36,368 nt of DNA from Emticicia agri. Its GTDB lineage: Bacteria > Bacteroidota > Bacteroidia > Cytophagales > Spirosomataceae. A program made the translations under genes and the position numbers. The notes beneath the pieces were generated by a model. The model worked only from the letters and a program-made list of their open reading frames with translations. It made no database searches and had not been told where the DNA came from. Location of the stretch: NCBI GenBank assembly GCA_945860265.1, contig CAMAQF010000040.1, forward strand, positions 1-36,368, read 5' to 3'. This document shows positions 23,490 to 33,073 of the stretch, piece after piece (position 1 is the first letter of the stretch; each line of letters opens with the position of its first letter).

Positions 23490-25667
23490 GTGCAAAAACT
23501 ATATATACTATTAATATTTTCGTTGCTAACTGCCTCTTGTTCGCAGTTTAGCAACTCTCCTATAAGCAAGGCATGGCATAACGGCAATGCTCGTTTCAAC
23601 TCGCTCATCATTGCCCGTGACAACATGAAGCAGGCAGAAAAAGATCTATTTGACAAACGATTAGAAAATTATAGTTCGTTGATGACAATCTTCGTACCGA
23701 TTGATTCTACCAAAAGTCAGGCGGTTGCAACAAACTTAAAAGAAGTAATCGAAAAAACATCTTTGATTGCCGAACGCCATTCTAACTCAAAATACTTAGG
23801 AGAAGCCTATATTTTACTAGGAAAAGCTCGTCTTTTGAAAGAAGATTTCTTGAACTCAATTGAAATTTTCAAATACATCAACTCAACTGAAAGCAACGAA
23901 GAAGATAAACATGCCGCACTGGTTTGGTTGATGCGTGCCTATGCCGAAGACAAAGATTTTGATACTGCCCTAAAAGTATCTGAAGTACTTCGTACGCTCG
24001 ATTTAAACAAAGAAAATACCCGAGATTTTTATTTGGTGAAAGCCTATTTACACCAGCGTCGTGAAGAATTTGCTATTTCGGCCGCTATTGGCGAGGAAGC
24101 TCTAAAATTGATGCCAAAAGGTGAGCAAACCGCTCGTGTGCATTTTGCGGTTGGACAAATGTTTGATATGATTGGGCAACCCGATAAAGCAATGCTCCAT
24201 TTTGCTGCAGTTGCCAAAAATCGTCCAAACTACGACATGGAGTTTCAAGCTCGCATAAATAATTTGCTCGATGCGGCCGCTTCGCAGAGAGGAAGTACGG
24301 CAGATGTACAAGAGAATTTTAAGAAAATGTTGGTTGATAGAAAGAATTCTGACCTCCAAGACAAAATTTTCTTTACGATGGGAAGTCTTGAAATGAAAAA
24401 ACAAAACTACCCAAAAGCGGTTGAATACTTTAATTATTCACTCAAAAATACGAAAGGAAATAGCACACAAAATGCCTACACATATCTTGAATTGGCGGAA
24501 CTTTATTATAACCATTTGAATAAATATGATGTGGCAAGTAAGTACTACGATAGTACACTTACTGCACTTCCTAAAACCTCAACAGATTACGAACGCATTG
24601 CCAAAAAAGCCATTTCTTTAGGCGATTTTGTAAAATACCAAAAAGTTTTAATTGTTGAAGATAGTCTCCAAAGTTTGGCGGCAATGAATCCGGCCGCACT
24701 TGATAAAGCCCTTGAGCGAATTATTAAACAGAAAGAGGATGATGATAAAAAAATGCAGGAAATGGCACAAAAAATTGTGTCACAAAATAGCCTCGCTGTT
24801 GACCGACTTTCAGACAAAGACCCTGATTTTAAACGTTGGGCTTTATACGACCCATTAGTAATGTCTACTAATAAAAGTGATTTCCAACAATTATGGGGCA
24901 GCCGACCTTTAGATGATAATTGGCGAAGAAAAGATAAAGAAGCTGGTTCGATTAGCTTCAAGGTGGAGCGAGGTATAGTCGGTCAAGAACCAACTAAACA
25001 AGTTCCCAAAGTTTCGATTGAAGATTTGAAAAAACAGAAAGAAGAAAAAGAAGCATTTGCTCTTGACGGCAAGAAAAAAGAATTTTATGAGAAGATTCCG
25101 ACCACACCCGAAAAACTCGTTGGTTCGAAACGTAAACAAGAAGAAGCACTTTATCAACTTGGTAAAATTTATAAGTTTCAGTTCAACGAGTTACAAAATG
25201 CTACTGAAACTTTCTTGACGCTACTTAACAGATTTCCAAATACCGTACACGAAGTTGAGGTTTTATATTTGCTCACTTTATTGTCAGATAATCAAGCCGC
25301 AAGTCCATATCGCAAAACTTTGATTGAGAAATTTCCTGCTTCAACCTACGCCAGACAGCTTTTGCGTGGAAATGTTCAGATTACAAGCGATACTGAATCA
25401 AAAGCAAATTTGGTTTATTCGCAGGCGTTTAATTTGTACGTCAATGAAAGCTATGAGTCAGCAATTAAACTCGCCGAAGACGGCTTGATTACTTATACAG
25501 GAACGAGTATTGAGGATAAATTTGCAATGTTACGTATTTTTCTTTTTGCAAAAACCGAGCAGAAAGATGCTTATAAACAAGCCCTTAACGAATTTATTCA
25601 AGGTTATCCATCAAGTAACCTACTTTACAGAGCAAAAGAATTAATGGCCGTTTTGGAGAAAAAATAA
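23490..25667 (+). CDS. porW: PorW/SprE-like T9SS lipoprotein with TPR repeats
   Basis: A 725-residue lipoprotein. The signal MQKLYILLIFSLLTASCSQF has the lipobox LTASC, so C17 would be lipidated. ISKAWHNGNARFNSLIIARD right after it is typical of PorW/SprE. Many TPR-like helical repeats follow (for example EAYILLGKARLLKEDFLNSI, PKAVEYFNYSL). A charged low-complexity stretch rich in Lys/Glu is seen around 505-545, and TPR-like repeats resume at the end. PorW/SprE links the PorLM motor to the outer-membrane translocon of type IX secretion and is needed for gliding in some species. It is shorter than Flavobacterium SprE. The start is GTG at 23490, chosen because it gives a proper lipoprotein signal. 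Confidence 0.87.
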   Translation: MQKLYILLIFSLLTASCSQFSNSPISKAWHNGNARFNSLIIARDNMKQAEKDLFDKRLENYSSLMTIFVPIDSTKSQAVATNLKEVIEKTSLIAERHSNSKYLGEAYILLGKARLLKEDFLNSIEIFKYINSTESNEEDKHAALVWLMRAYAEDKDFDTALKVSEVLRTLDLNKENTRDFYLVKAYLHQRREEFAISAAIGEEALKLMPKGEQTARVHFAVGQMFDMIGQPDKAMLHFAAVAKNRPNYDMEFQARINNLLDAAASQRGSTADVQENFKKMLVDRKNSDLQDKIFFTMGSLEMKKQNYPKAVEYFNYSLKNTKGNSTQNAYTYLELAELYYNHLNKYDVASKYYDSTLTALPKTSTDYERIAKKAISLGDFVKYQKVLIVEDSLQSLAAMNPAALDKALERIIKQKEDDDKKMQEMAQKIVSQNSLAVDRLSDKDPDFKRWALYDPLVMSTNKSDFQQLWGSRPLDDNWRRKDKEAGSISFKVERGIVGQEPTKQVPKVSIEDLKKQKEEKEAFALDGKKKEFYEKIPTTPEKLVGSKRKQEEALYQLGKIYKFQFNELQNATETFLTLLNRFPNTVHEVEVLYLLTLLSDNQAASPYRKTLIEKFPASTYARQLLRGNVQITSDTESKANLVYSQAFNLYVNESYESAIKLAEDGLITYTGTSIEDKFAMLRIFLFAKTEQKDAYKQALNEFIQGYPSSNLLYRAKELMAVLEKK

Positions 25668-25713
25668 GTATATATTTTTTATTGAAAATGATAAAACTAC
25701 AACCCTAAAAAAG

Positions 25714-25851
25714 ATGAAAGACAAGGTAGTAAATGGAGAATCCGACCTCCCACCATTCTTGAAAACCTGGAAAAATGTTTATATTTTGGTAGCAGGAACT
25801 TTACTCTTATTAATTGTACTTTTCTACGCTTTCACCCTATATTTTGCATGA
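25714..25851 (+). CDS. Small membrane protein, probable symporter accessory subunit
   Basis: A 45-residue ORF (ATG 25714 to TGA 25851) with a charged, proline-containing N-terminus (MKDKVVNGESDLPPFLKTW) and one long membrane helix ending LYFA. Its stop overlaps the symporter start as ATGA (25848-25851), the classic sign of coupled translation of a membrane complex. Small one- or two-helix partners are known for some other sodium:solute symporters, so an accessory-subunit role is inferred. No family name is assigned. It lies 46 bp after the PorW-like gene. Confidence 0.75.
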   Translation: MKDKVVNGESDLPPFLKTWKNVYILVAGTLLLLIVLFYAFTLYFA

Positions 25852-27551
25852 CAAACCTCGACTGGACTCTACTTATATTTACCTTACTTTTTATTATCGT
25901 TTATGGTGTTTACAAAAACCATAAAGACCAAAATATCGACGGTTATTTACTTGGGAATCAGTCACTTCCGTGGTATCACGTTGGACTTTCAGTAATGGCT
26001 ACGCAAGCAAGTGCAATTACGTTTCTTTCTACAACTGGACAAGGCTTCGACGACGGAATGCGTTTTGTACAATTCTACTTTGGATTGCCTTTGGCCATGA
26101 TAGTTTTGTGCGTTACTTTTATCCCGATATTTCACCGACTAAAAGTTTATACAGCCTACGAATATCTAGAAAAACGTTTTGATGGGAAAGTGCGAGTTTT
26201 CACAGCGTTTCTATTTCTCATTCAGCGTGGACTTTCTACTGGAATTTCAATTTATGCACCTTCAATCATTCTCTCAACAATTTTTGGCTGGGATATTTTC
26301 TGGACAAATATTTTGATGGGTGGAATGGTTCTAACTTATACAGTAGTCGGCGGTACAAAAGCCATTTCTTACACACACCTCCAACAAATGATTGTTATTA
26401 CGGTGGCAATGGTCTTGGCTGGCGTAATTGTGGTAATGATGCTTCCTGAAAATATCGGACTTGTAAAAGCCCTAAAAATTGCAGGAAAAGCTAACCATAC
26501 CGAAGTCATAAGTTTTGATTTTAACCCCAAAGACCGTTATAATCTTTGGTCGGGTTTAATTGGTGGATTCTTTTTGCAACTCTCGTATTTTGGTACAGAC
26601 CAATCGCAAGTTGGACGTTATTTAACGGGCGAATCAATCACTCAAAGTCGTTTGGGTTTAGTGATGAATGGCTTACTGAAAATACCGATGCAGTTCTTGA
26701 TTCTGTTGGTTGGTGTTTTGGTTTTCGTCTTTTATCAATTCAACTCTTCGCCCGTTTTCTTCAATAAAATAGAAACCGACAAACTTCGTACAAGTCAATA
26801 TGCTCCCGAATTTGTAGCAATTGAAAAACAATATAATGAAGTTTTGGAGAAAAGAAGACAACTGTTAATTTCGTCTGAAAACCTTGATAATCAACAACTT
26901 GAAGTTTATAAAAACAGTTTACAAGCTTCCGATTCAGTAGCAAAAAGTCTGAAAGGACAAGTAATTGATATTATCAAGAAAAACAATCCTTCAGCAAGCA
27001 CCAACGACCGAGATTTTGTATTTCTGAGATTTGTACTCGACCATTTACCACATGGACTTATAGGGCTTCTGATTGCAGTAATCTTTGCGGCCTCGATGGG
27101 TTCGATTGCCTCAGCATATAATTCATTGGCGGCAACTTCAGTGGTAGATGTTTACCGAAAATTTTCAAAAAATGTTCCATCCGAAAGAGCAGAACTCAAC
27201 GCATCGAAAGTTTCGACCGTAATATGGGGGCTTTTTTGTATATTTGTAGCACAATACGCCAACAAACTGGGCAATATGATTGAGGTGGTCAATGTGCTCG
27301 GCTCATTGTTTTACGGAATCATTCTTGGCGTATTTTTAGTAGCATTCTATTTTAAAAATATTGGTGGCACGGCTACCTTTTGGGCTGCAGTTATTAGTCA
27401 AGCCATCATTCTAGGCATAGGAATTCCACAAGTAATTTTAAAAGCTGAGTGGATAGCTTATCTTTGGTTCAACCCAATCGGCTGTTTTCTAGTAATCGGT
27501 ATTGCTTGGGTTTTGCAGCGTTTTAGATTTAGGATAGGAGATTCGAGATAA
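25848..27551 (+). CDS. Sodium:solute symporter (SSS family)
   Basis: A 567-residue membrane protein with about 13 hydrophobic helices. The SSS core is evident: GYLLGNQSLPWYHVGLSVM, QASAITFLSTTGQGFDDG, LKVYTAYEYLEKRFDGKVR, YTVVGGTKAISYTHLQQ and, late, AASMGSIASAYNSLAATSVVD. The last holds the Ser/Ala-Ser sodium-site region of helix 8. Between helices around residues 305-395 is a roughly 90-residue hydrophilic, helical insertion (KIETDKLRTSQYAP to NNPSASTNDRD), which I recall as common in Bacteroidota members. The substrate is not predictable. It is coupled to the 45-residue protein by an ATGA overlap. Confidence 0.93.
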   Translation: MTNLDWTLLIFTLLFIIVYGVYKNHKDQNIDGYLLGNQSLPWYHVGLSVMATQASAITFLSTTGQGFDDGMRFVQFYFGLPLAMIVLCVTFIPIFHRLKVYTAYEYLEKRFDGKVRVFTAFLFLIQRGLSTGISIYAPSIILSTIFGWDIFWTNILMGGMVLTYTVVGGTKAISYTHLQQMIVITVAMVLAGVIVVMMLPENIGLVKALKIAGKANHTEVISFDFNPKDRYNLWSGLIGGFFLQLSYFGTDQSQVGRYLTGESITQSRLGLVMNGLLKIPMQFLILLVGVLVFVFYQFNSSPVFFNKIETDKLRTSQYAPEFVAIEKQYNEVLEKRRQLLISSENLDNQQLEVYKNSLQASDSVAKSLKGQVIDIIKKNNPSASTNDRDFVFLRFVLDHLPHGLIGLLIAVIFAASMGSIASAYNSLAATSVVDVYRKFSKNVPSERAELNASKVSTVIWGLFCIFVAQYANKLGNMIEVVNVLGSLFYGIILGVFLVAFYFKNIGGTATFWAAVISQAIILGIGIPQVILKAEWIAYLWFNPIGCFLVIGIAWVLQRFRFRIGDSR

Positions 27552-27630
27552 GAGACTTTAGAAAAAATAGAGAATTCAGAAAAGTGAATCCCAAATCTAG
27601 TATCTAAAATCTCATATCTCAATAAAAAAT

Positions 27631-28323
27631 ATGGAAAAGAAAAAAATACTCATCATCGAAGATGACCAACGATTGGCTGAAAACCTTGTAAAAGGCTTAT
27701 CGGAAAAGGATTTTGATACCGAAGTAGCTTACGATGGTCAGATTGGACTACGTTTTGCACTCAGTGGCAAGTTCGATTTGATATTGTTGGATGTGAATCT
27801 CCCGCAGATGAATGGGTATGAGGTTTGTGCAAAAATCAGAGAAAAAGACTGCCAAACGCCTATAATTATGCTAACGGCACTGGGCGAAACCGATGATAAA
27901 ATTGTAGGTTTTGAAAAAGGTGCAGATGATTACATCGTAAAACCTTTTGAGTACCGTGAGCTGATTGCTCGCATCAATGTTTTCTTGAAACGTGCCTACG
28001 CTGAAAACGAAACCAATGCCAATATTCTCCGCATTGCCGACCTCGAAATAAATTTTGAAAGTAAAATGGCAACTCGACAAGGCAAACATATTGACCTCAC
28101 ACCAAAAGAATTTTCATTGCTCGAATACTTGATTCGCAATAAAAATAAAGTAGTTTCAAAGGCCGAAATTGCAGAAAAAATATGGGAAGGAAATAACGCC
28201 GAAAATAGCCTAAATGTCATAGAAGTTTATATCAATTTCCTCCGTAAAAAAATCGACAAAGATTTCGAGCCAAAACTCATTCATACCAAAACTGGTATGG
28301 GTTATGTATTGAAAGATGAGTAA
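27631..28323 (+). CDS. OmpR-family response regulator
   Basis: A 230-residue protein. The receiver domain (1-120) has the acidic pair D11/D12, phospho-acceptor D54 in LILLDVNLPQMNG, T82 in MLTALGE and K104 in IVKPFEYRE. The C-terminal winged helix (about 130-228) has LTPKEFSLLEYLIRNKNKVVSKAEI and YINFLRKKIDKDFEPKLIHT. All receiver residues are present. It is a DNA-binding transcription regulator with no kinase gene next to it; the unpaired histidine kinase at 19859-21235 is the obvious candidate partner. It is convergent with the PIN toxin gene, with only 3 bp between the stop codons. Confidence 0.95.
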   Translation: MEKKKILIIEDDQRLAENLVKGLSEKDFDTEVAYDGQIGLRFALSGKFDLILLDVNLPQMNGYEVCAKIREKDCQTPIIMLTALGETDDKIVGFEKGADDYIVKPFEYRELIARINVFLKRAYAENETNANILRIADLEINFESKMATRQGKHIDLTPKEFSLLEYLIRNKNKVVSKAEIAEKIWEGNNAENSLNVIEVYINFLRKKIDKDFEPKLIHTKTGMGYVLKDE

Positions 28324-28326
28324 ATT

Positions 28327-28746
28327 TTATCTTGGCTGATGAAGTTCCCAATACTCTTTAGGGCTTACAATTTTTGTCTGTTTATATTCAGGAAATGTGA
28401 AATCATTCGAATTTCCTGTAATCACAAAATCTGCCACACATTCATCGGCAAGTTCCAAAATCATATTATCATCTGCATCAGAAATTAAATCAAGCGTAAT
28501 TTTTGGGGTATATTTTGTAACTTTTGATTCTATTTCAGCAAGCAATGCTTCTGCACGATTAAAAAAGCCTAAAAATCTTGAAAATTTTGGTCGAGCTAAA
28601 ACTTCATAATATTCGGCTTCCAATTCATCTGAAATACAAAGTTGAAATCTTTGTTCAATGAAAAGTTCGTTGATGATTAAATACGGGTAATCTCGCTGAA
28701 TCAATGAAGAAACAATAACATTTGTATCAATTATCATTCTTTGCAT
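28327..28746 (-). CDS. PIN-domain toxin (COG1569-type)
   Basis: A 139-residue PIN-domain protein of the COG1569-like family. It opens MQRMIIDTNVIVSSLIQRDYP (D7). Further acidic residues lie in CISDELEAEYYEVLARPKFSR (E43 region), ISDADDNMILELA (D90-D93) and ADFVITGNSNDF (D106, D115), giving an intact RNase-type active site. It overlaps its antitoxin gene by 20 bases (28727-28746), so the pair is translated together. This family is sequence-distinct from the PIN toxin at 12339, so the two pairs are not recent duplicates. Confidence 0.88.
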   Translation of the reverse strand: MQRMIIDTNVIVSSLIQRDYPYLIINELFIEQRFQLCISDELEAEYYEVLARPKFSRFLGFFNRAEALLAEIESKVTKYTPKITLDLISDADDNMILELADECVADFVITGNSNDFTFPEYKQTKIVSPKEYWELHQPR

Positions 28747-28957
28747 TTCTTCGAACAGTTTTTACCTCACTTGATATTTCATCCATTGTCATTTTTGAAA
28801 GCCCATACTTATCTGCAAGTTCTAAGCACTTATTTAGGTTTTGACGTATCAACTCCTCACTAACAATTTCAAGGAAATCTGAGAAAGTCAATTCATCATT
28901 CTTCAAACCGAATTTATTGTATTCAATATCGGATATAGTGATGTTCAATGTTCGCAT
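28727..28957 (-). CDS. Antitoxin partner of the COG1569-type PIN toxin
   Basis: A 76-residue protein opening MRTLNITISDIEYNKFGLKND, a beta strand plus a helix pattern (residues 3-30) consistent with an N-terminal DNA-binding module. It is followed by LTFSDFLEIVSEELIRQNLNK and a basic tail, VKTVRRNAKNDN. Position and overlap with the toxin define it; no family signature is obvious. The upstream 191-bp gap shared with the penicillin acylase probably holds promoters for both directions, though no exact TAnnTTTG box was found. Confidence 0.72.
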   Translation of the reverse strand: MRTLNITISDIEYNKFGLKNDELTFSDFLEIVSEELIRQNLNKCLELADKYGLSKMTMDEISSEVKTVRRNAKNDN

Positions 28958-29148
28958 ATTCTTAAATGTTTGTCAAAATATACAAAAAACATTAATATAT
29001 CCAATTTTAGCCAATAATAATCAGAATTTGAAAAGTATCACACCTTATTATCCTGATAACGAGATTTGCCACATTATTTTCTTTAAAACTTTAATAATTT
29101 CTTACTATTTTTACATTTCAACTCAATCAACCTAAAAACTAATATTCA

Positions 29149-31557
29149 ATGAAAATTTTCAAGAAAATCTTACTTGGATTGCTCATTTTAATTGTTGTGG
29201 CGGGCATCGGAGTCAATTTTTGGTTAAAGAGCACCAAACCTACACTTGATGGCGAACTTCAACTCAAAGGACTAAAAGCACCTGTCGAAGTTGTTTATGA
29301 TGACTACGGAGTTCCACATATTTATGCCAAAAACGAAGATGATTTGTTCCAAGCATTTGGTTATGTTCATGCTCAAGACCGCCTTTTTCAGATGGAATTG
29401 CTACGCCGTTTGGCAGATGGACGTCTATCCGAACTTTTTGGCGAAAAAGCACTTCCATCCGATAAATTTTTCCGAACACTCAGCTTCCGTAAACACGCCC
29501 AATGGACGATGGATTCGGTGCTTATGAAAAACCCAAATGCACCTTTCGTAAAAGCGGCACAATCTTATATAAAGGGAGTAAACGAATACATCGAAAACGG
29601 CAAAACGCCTGTTGAATTTTCGATTGTAGGCATCAAAAAAACACCCTTTGAAATGGCTGATATGCAAATAATTATGGGTTATATGGGCTTTACTTTTGCG
29701 GAAGCATTTCGATCAGAAGCCATCTCTACGATGATTCAGAGCAAATTTGGCCCAGAATACTTAAAAGATGTAATGTCGGGTTGGCCAATCACTGAACCAA
29801 AGATTCCGACAAATGCCCAAGAGAATATTGCTTCATCTACAGCTTTGGCACGCATGGCAAATCAATTGACCAATATAGAAACAAATGCAGTTTTTCCGCC
29901 TTATCATGGCTCAAATGGCTGGGTGATTGCTGGCTCAAAAACCAAATCAGGTAAGCCAATTTTATCGAACGATACGCACATTGCTTTTTCGCAACCTTCT
30001 GTTTGGTATGAAGCTCATTTGGAATGTCCAAACTTTAAATTTTACGGAAATTTCTTGGCAGGAACGCCCGTTGGGGCTTTGGGACATTCGCAATACGGCG
30101 GCTGGGGTTTGACGATGTTTGAAAATGATGATGTTGATTTTTTCCGTGAAAAAGCTAATCCTGCCAATGCTGACCAAGTTTGGTACAAAGACCATTGGGA
30201 AGATTTAAAAGTGCGTGAAGAAAGTATCAAAGTGAAAGATGCGGCTGATGTAAAAATTGCTGTCAAAACTTCTAGTCATGGCATCTTAATGAATGATAGT
30301 TTTGATAAAATGGCTGGCCAGAAAGACCCAATTGCTATGTGGTGGGTTTATAACCAATTTCCAAGTTATCATTTGGAGGCTTTTTACGAAATGGCTCACG
30401 CCAAAAATGCTACCGAAGCAGGTAAAGCGGCAAGCAAACTTACCTCTCCAGGCTTAAATATCATGTGGGGCGATACCGAAGGCAATATTGCTTGGTGGGC
30501 AGCAGGAAAACTCCCAAAACGTCCAGCCCACGTAAATCCGATGTTGATTTTAGATGGCTCAACGGGCAACGACGACCCACAAGGGTGGTACGATTTTTCG
30601 CTGAATCCTCAAATTTTAAATCCTAAACGTGGTGTGCTTTACACGGCCAACAACCAGCCAGCTGATATGGGTAATGGTTTGGTAGCAGGCTACTACGTTC
30701 CAGGGAATCGTGCTAGCCGAATAGAAGAACTTTTGTTTAATGATAAAAAAGATTGGACGCAAGAAAGCGTCAGAAACGTTATCAATGATGTTACTTCTTC
30801 TTCATTCACTGGACTTTTGAAAGATATTTTACCAGTAATTAATAAAAACAAGCTGAGTCCTTCAGCAAAAAATGGCTTAGAAAAACTGGCTAAATGGGAC
30901 GGCTCGCATGATTTAGAAGATATTGAGCCTACGATTTATTACCGTTTTCTGTATCATTTTTTTGTAAATACAATCAAAGATGAGTTAGGCAATGAGGTTT
31001 TTCAGGCTTTTGAACACAATTCGAATTTCAAGCGAAACATGGCATCGTTAATGCGAAATGATGCATCGCCTTGGTGGGATAATGTTTCGACAAAAAACAA
31101 AGAAACTCGCTCCGAAATCTTGACAACTTCACTGAATGAAGCATTGGTAAGTCTCGAAAAACAACTCGGCAACGACATTACAGATTGGAAATGGAAAAAA
31201 GTGCATACACTTACGCACAATCATCCACTTGGAATTTTACCAGTTGTAGGTAAATATTTTAATGTTGGACCACTTCCAGCACCCGGTGGCCGAGAAACCA
31301 TTAATAATCTTGATTTTTCAATCGACTCGAGTGGAACTTATAAGGTTACGTATGGCCCAGCCTTACGCAGAATTGTTGATTTTTCCGACGTTGAGCACGG
31401 ACGTAGCGTACTACCAACAGGCCAATCGGGACACTTTTTAAGTAAACATTATGACGACCAAGCCGAAATGTTTGTCAAAGGTGGTTCACGCCCCGAACTG
31501 ATGAATAGAGCAGAAATTGAAAAGGCAAAAACTGGAAAGTTGATTTTGAAGCCTTGA
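29149..31557 (+). CDS. Penicillin acylase family N-terminal-nucleophile hydrolase
   Basis: An 802-residue precursor. An N-terminal signal/membrane segment (about 6-25) places it in the periplasm or anchors it there. The alpha chain has VEVVYDDYGVPHIYAKNEDD and GYVHAQDRLFQMELLRRLADG. The self-cleavage site is visible as HGSNGWVIAG, where S255 would become the N-terminal nucleophile of the beta chain, followed by GKPILSNDTH. Further beta-chain features are SPGLNIMWGDTEGNIAWWAAG, YTANNQP and a C-terminal PTGQSGHFLSKHYDDQ. Relatives hydrolyse amides such as beta-lactam side chains or acyl-homoserine lactones; the actual substrate is unknown. It is followed by a strong terminator. Confidence 0.94.
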   Translation: MKIFKKILLGLLILIVVAGIGVNFWLKSTKPTLDGELQLKGLKAPVEVVYDDYGVPHIYAKNEDDLFQAFGYVHAQDRLFQMELLRRLADGRLSELFGEKALPSDKFFRTLSFRKHAQWTMDSVLMKNPNAPFVKAAQSYIKGVNEYIENGKTPVEFSIVGIKKTPFEMADMQIIMGYMGFTFAEAFRSEAISTMIQSKFGPEYLKDVMSGWPITEPKIPTNAQENIASSTALARMANQLTNIETNAVFPPYHGSNGWVIAGSKTKSGKPILSNDTHIAFSQPSVWYEAHLECPNFKFYGNFLAGTPVGALGHSQYGGWGLTMFENDDVDFFREKANPANADQVWYKDHWEDLKVREESIKVKDAADVKIAVKTSSHGILMNDSFDKMAGQKDPIAMWWVYNQFPSYHLEAFYEMAHAKNATEAGKAASKLTSPGLNIMWGDTEGNIAWWAAGKLPKRPAHVNPMLILDGSTGNDDPQGWYDFSLNPQILNPKRGVLYTANNQPADMGNGLVAGYYVPGNRASRIEELLFNDKKDWTQESVRNVINDVTSSSFTGLLKDILPVINKNKLSPSAKNGLEKLAKWDGSHDLEDIEPTIYYRFLYHFFVNTIKDELGNEVFQAFEHNSNFKRNMASLMRNDASPWWDNVSTKNKETRSEILTTSLNEALVSLEKQLGNDITDWKWKKVHTLTHNHPLGILPVVGKYFNVGPLPAPGGRETINNLDFSIDSSGTYKVTYGPALRRIVDFSDVEHGRSVLPTGQSGHFLSKHYDDQAEMFVKGGSRPELMNRAEIEKAKTGKLILKP

Positions 31558-31580
31558 GTTTTAGCTATAAAATATGTAAG

Positions 31581-31620
31581 AGAGATTTTATGATTTCATT
31601 CATAAAGTCTCTTTTTGTTT
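31581..31620 (+). terminator. Terminator after the penicillin acylase gene
   Basis: Bases 31581-31593 pair with 31600-31612 (13 pairs, one G-U) around loop TTTCAT, followed by TTTTTGTTT. It lies 23 bp after the stop. Confidence 0.85.
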
Positions 31621-31690
31621 TTACTTAAAATTGAATAAAAATCACTAATTTTACTCAATAGTATTTGCTAAAAATGAGAATATTTTTTTT

Positions 31691-32336
31691 ATGAATTATA
31701 AAAAAAATTAAAGATGAAATACAAGGTATCATTTCAGGAGAGAACCAAGTTAAGTACGGAAATATTATCCAAACAATCATCCGTTACCTTAGAAGAAGCC
31801 AAGAAACAAGTAGAGTGGATAAAACAAGTAAGCAGTTCAGAGAAGAAGAAGAAAAGCATTTAAGAGACATTATTGAGAAAACCCAACTTTGGATTTCTAA
31901 CATAAATTTGAACAATTATATCTCTGAAGGTGCCGAATAAAAAGTTTATTTAAAAGACGGAATAAGTGTTTTGAAACTCAATGACGCTATTTTTTATAGT
32001 TCGTGGTCTGATTATTTGGTCAATTTACCGCTGAATAACTACTTTTTAGGTGATACAGCCTATCAATTAAAGGGATTCTTTACGGATAATCAAACCCTTT
32101 ACGCCGTAGTCGAACAAGCTTTTGTCAAAGCATATCAAAAAACGGATTTATTACTCGTACAACAATTCATGCAAGCCAACGGCTTTCTCAACACACGAAA
32201 TAATGATTATTATCATCCTGAATGGAATATCATTTTAGAAGATTTGCACGACGAAAACGTCCTTACACAAAATGATATCATGTATTTTATCGATACCGTT
32301 TTTTATGTCGTTCCTACCAAAACTATAAGCAACTAA
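31691..32336 (+). pseudogene. Broken polyvalent-protein-kinase-like gene
   Basis: After a natural start at ATG 31691 (MNYKK), the frame is shifted by an eight-A run (31700-31707); with seven A's it would continue IKDEIQGIISGENQVKYGNI. That frame runs to GAA TAA AAA (TAA at 31938-31940). A Gln codon CAA is expected there, in the family-typical EGAEQKVYL. It then resumes in the same frame as KVYLKDGISVLKLNDAIFYSS and stays open to 32336, with LEDLHDENVL and YFIDTVFY. The whole resembles the kinase-like domain found in polyvalent proteins of phages and mobile elements. One frameshift and one nonsense change indicate a decayed gene. The 121-codon part from TTG 31971 is the fragment a gene finder would report. 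The family name is from memory. Confidence 0.7.
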
Positions 32337-32485
32337 AATTATTATACGTCGTATTAAAACTCTAAAATCGCTAAAAATTCCCTTTTGGTCGAATTTTTTA
32401 AAAAACTTTATACTTACAGTAAATTTTCAAGAACATTTTATATAATTTTAGTTATAATATCAAAAACTAATTAAACATTCTAATA

Positions 32486-32944
32486 ATGGCAAATTATAAC
32501 CTTAAAATCAACGGTAAAACCCTTAAAACTGAAGTTTCGCCCGACACTCCATTATTATGGGTCTTGCGTGATAATCTCGGTCTCCTTGGCACAAAGTATG
32601 GTTGCGGAATGGCTCAATGTGGAGCTTGCACAGTGCATATCAACGGCGAAGCAACTCGCTCATGCGTTTTACCAGTTTCTGCGGTTGCTGATGCAACAAT
32701 CACGACAATTGAAGGACTTTCAGAAAAAGGCGACCATCCTGTACAAAGAGCATGGGATGCCATCGACGTTCCACAATGTGGTTACTGTCAGACTGGACAA
32801 ATGATGACAGCGGCGGCTTTCTTGAAAAAGAATGCAAAACCAAGTTTGGAAGAAATTGAGGCAGCAATGTCTGGAAATATTTGTCGATGCGGCACTTATC
32901 ACCGAATCAAAGAAGCGGTTCAATTGGCCGCAACGAAAATGTAG
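32486..32944 (+). CDS. [2Fe-2S] subunit of an isoquinoline 1-oxidoreductase-type molybdenum hydroxylase
   Basis: A 152-residue protein with the plant-type ferredoxin cysteine pattern [12 protein letters not shown] (C40, C45, C48) plus C60, and the helical second cluster domain with CGYCQTG (C98, C101) and CRCGTY (C133, C135). It is the small iron-sulphur subunit (IorA/XdhC-like), passing electrons from the molybdenum subunit encoded 129 bp downstream. It has no signal peptide; export would have to be piggy-backed on the Tat signal of the partner. It starts at ATG 32486, 149 bp after the kinase relic, in an A/T-rich gap without a clear promoter box. Confidence 0.95.
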   Translation: MANYNLKINGKTLKTEVSPDTPLLWVLRDNLGLLGTKYGCGMAQCGACTVHINGEATRSCVLPVSAVADATITTIEGLSEKGDHPVQRAWDAIDVPQCGYCQTGQMMTAAAFLKKNAKPSLEEIEAAMSGNICRCGTYHRIKEAVQLAATKM

Positions 32945-33073
32945 AAATACTTTAAACTGTAGGCAAAACGCTTATTGCTAAAATTAAATTTCTGTAATAA
33001 TACTTTAAAATTTGCTGTAAAAAAGCCTTAAACATATCATTTAAAGCATATAGCATTAAAAACAGATACTATA

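Noticed and set aside
31714..31863. A 49-codon plus-strand ORF (MKYKVSFQERTK...)
   Set aside because: It overlaps the polyvalent-kinase frame out of phase. The other frame reads as a recognisable family and continues past it, so this is a shadow.
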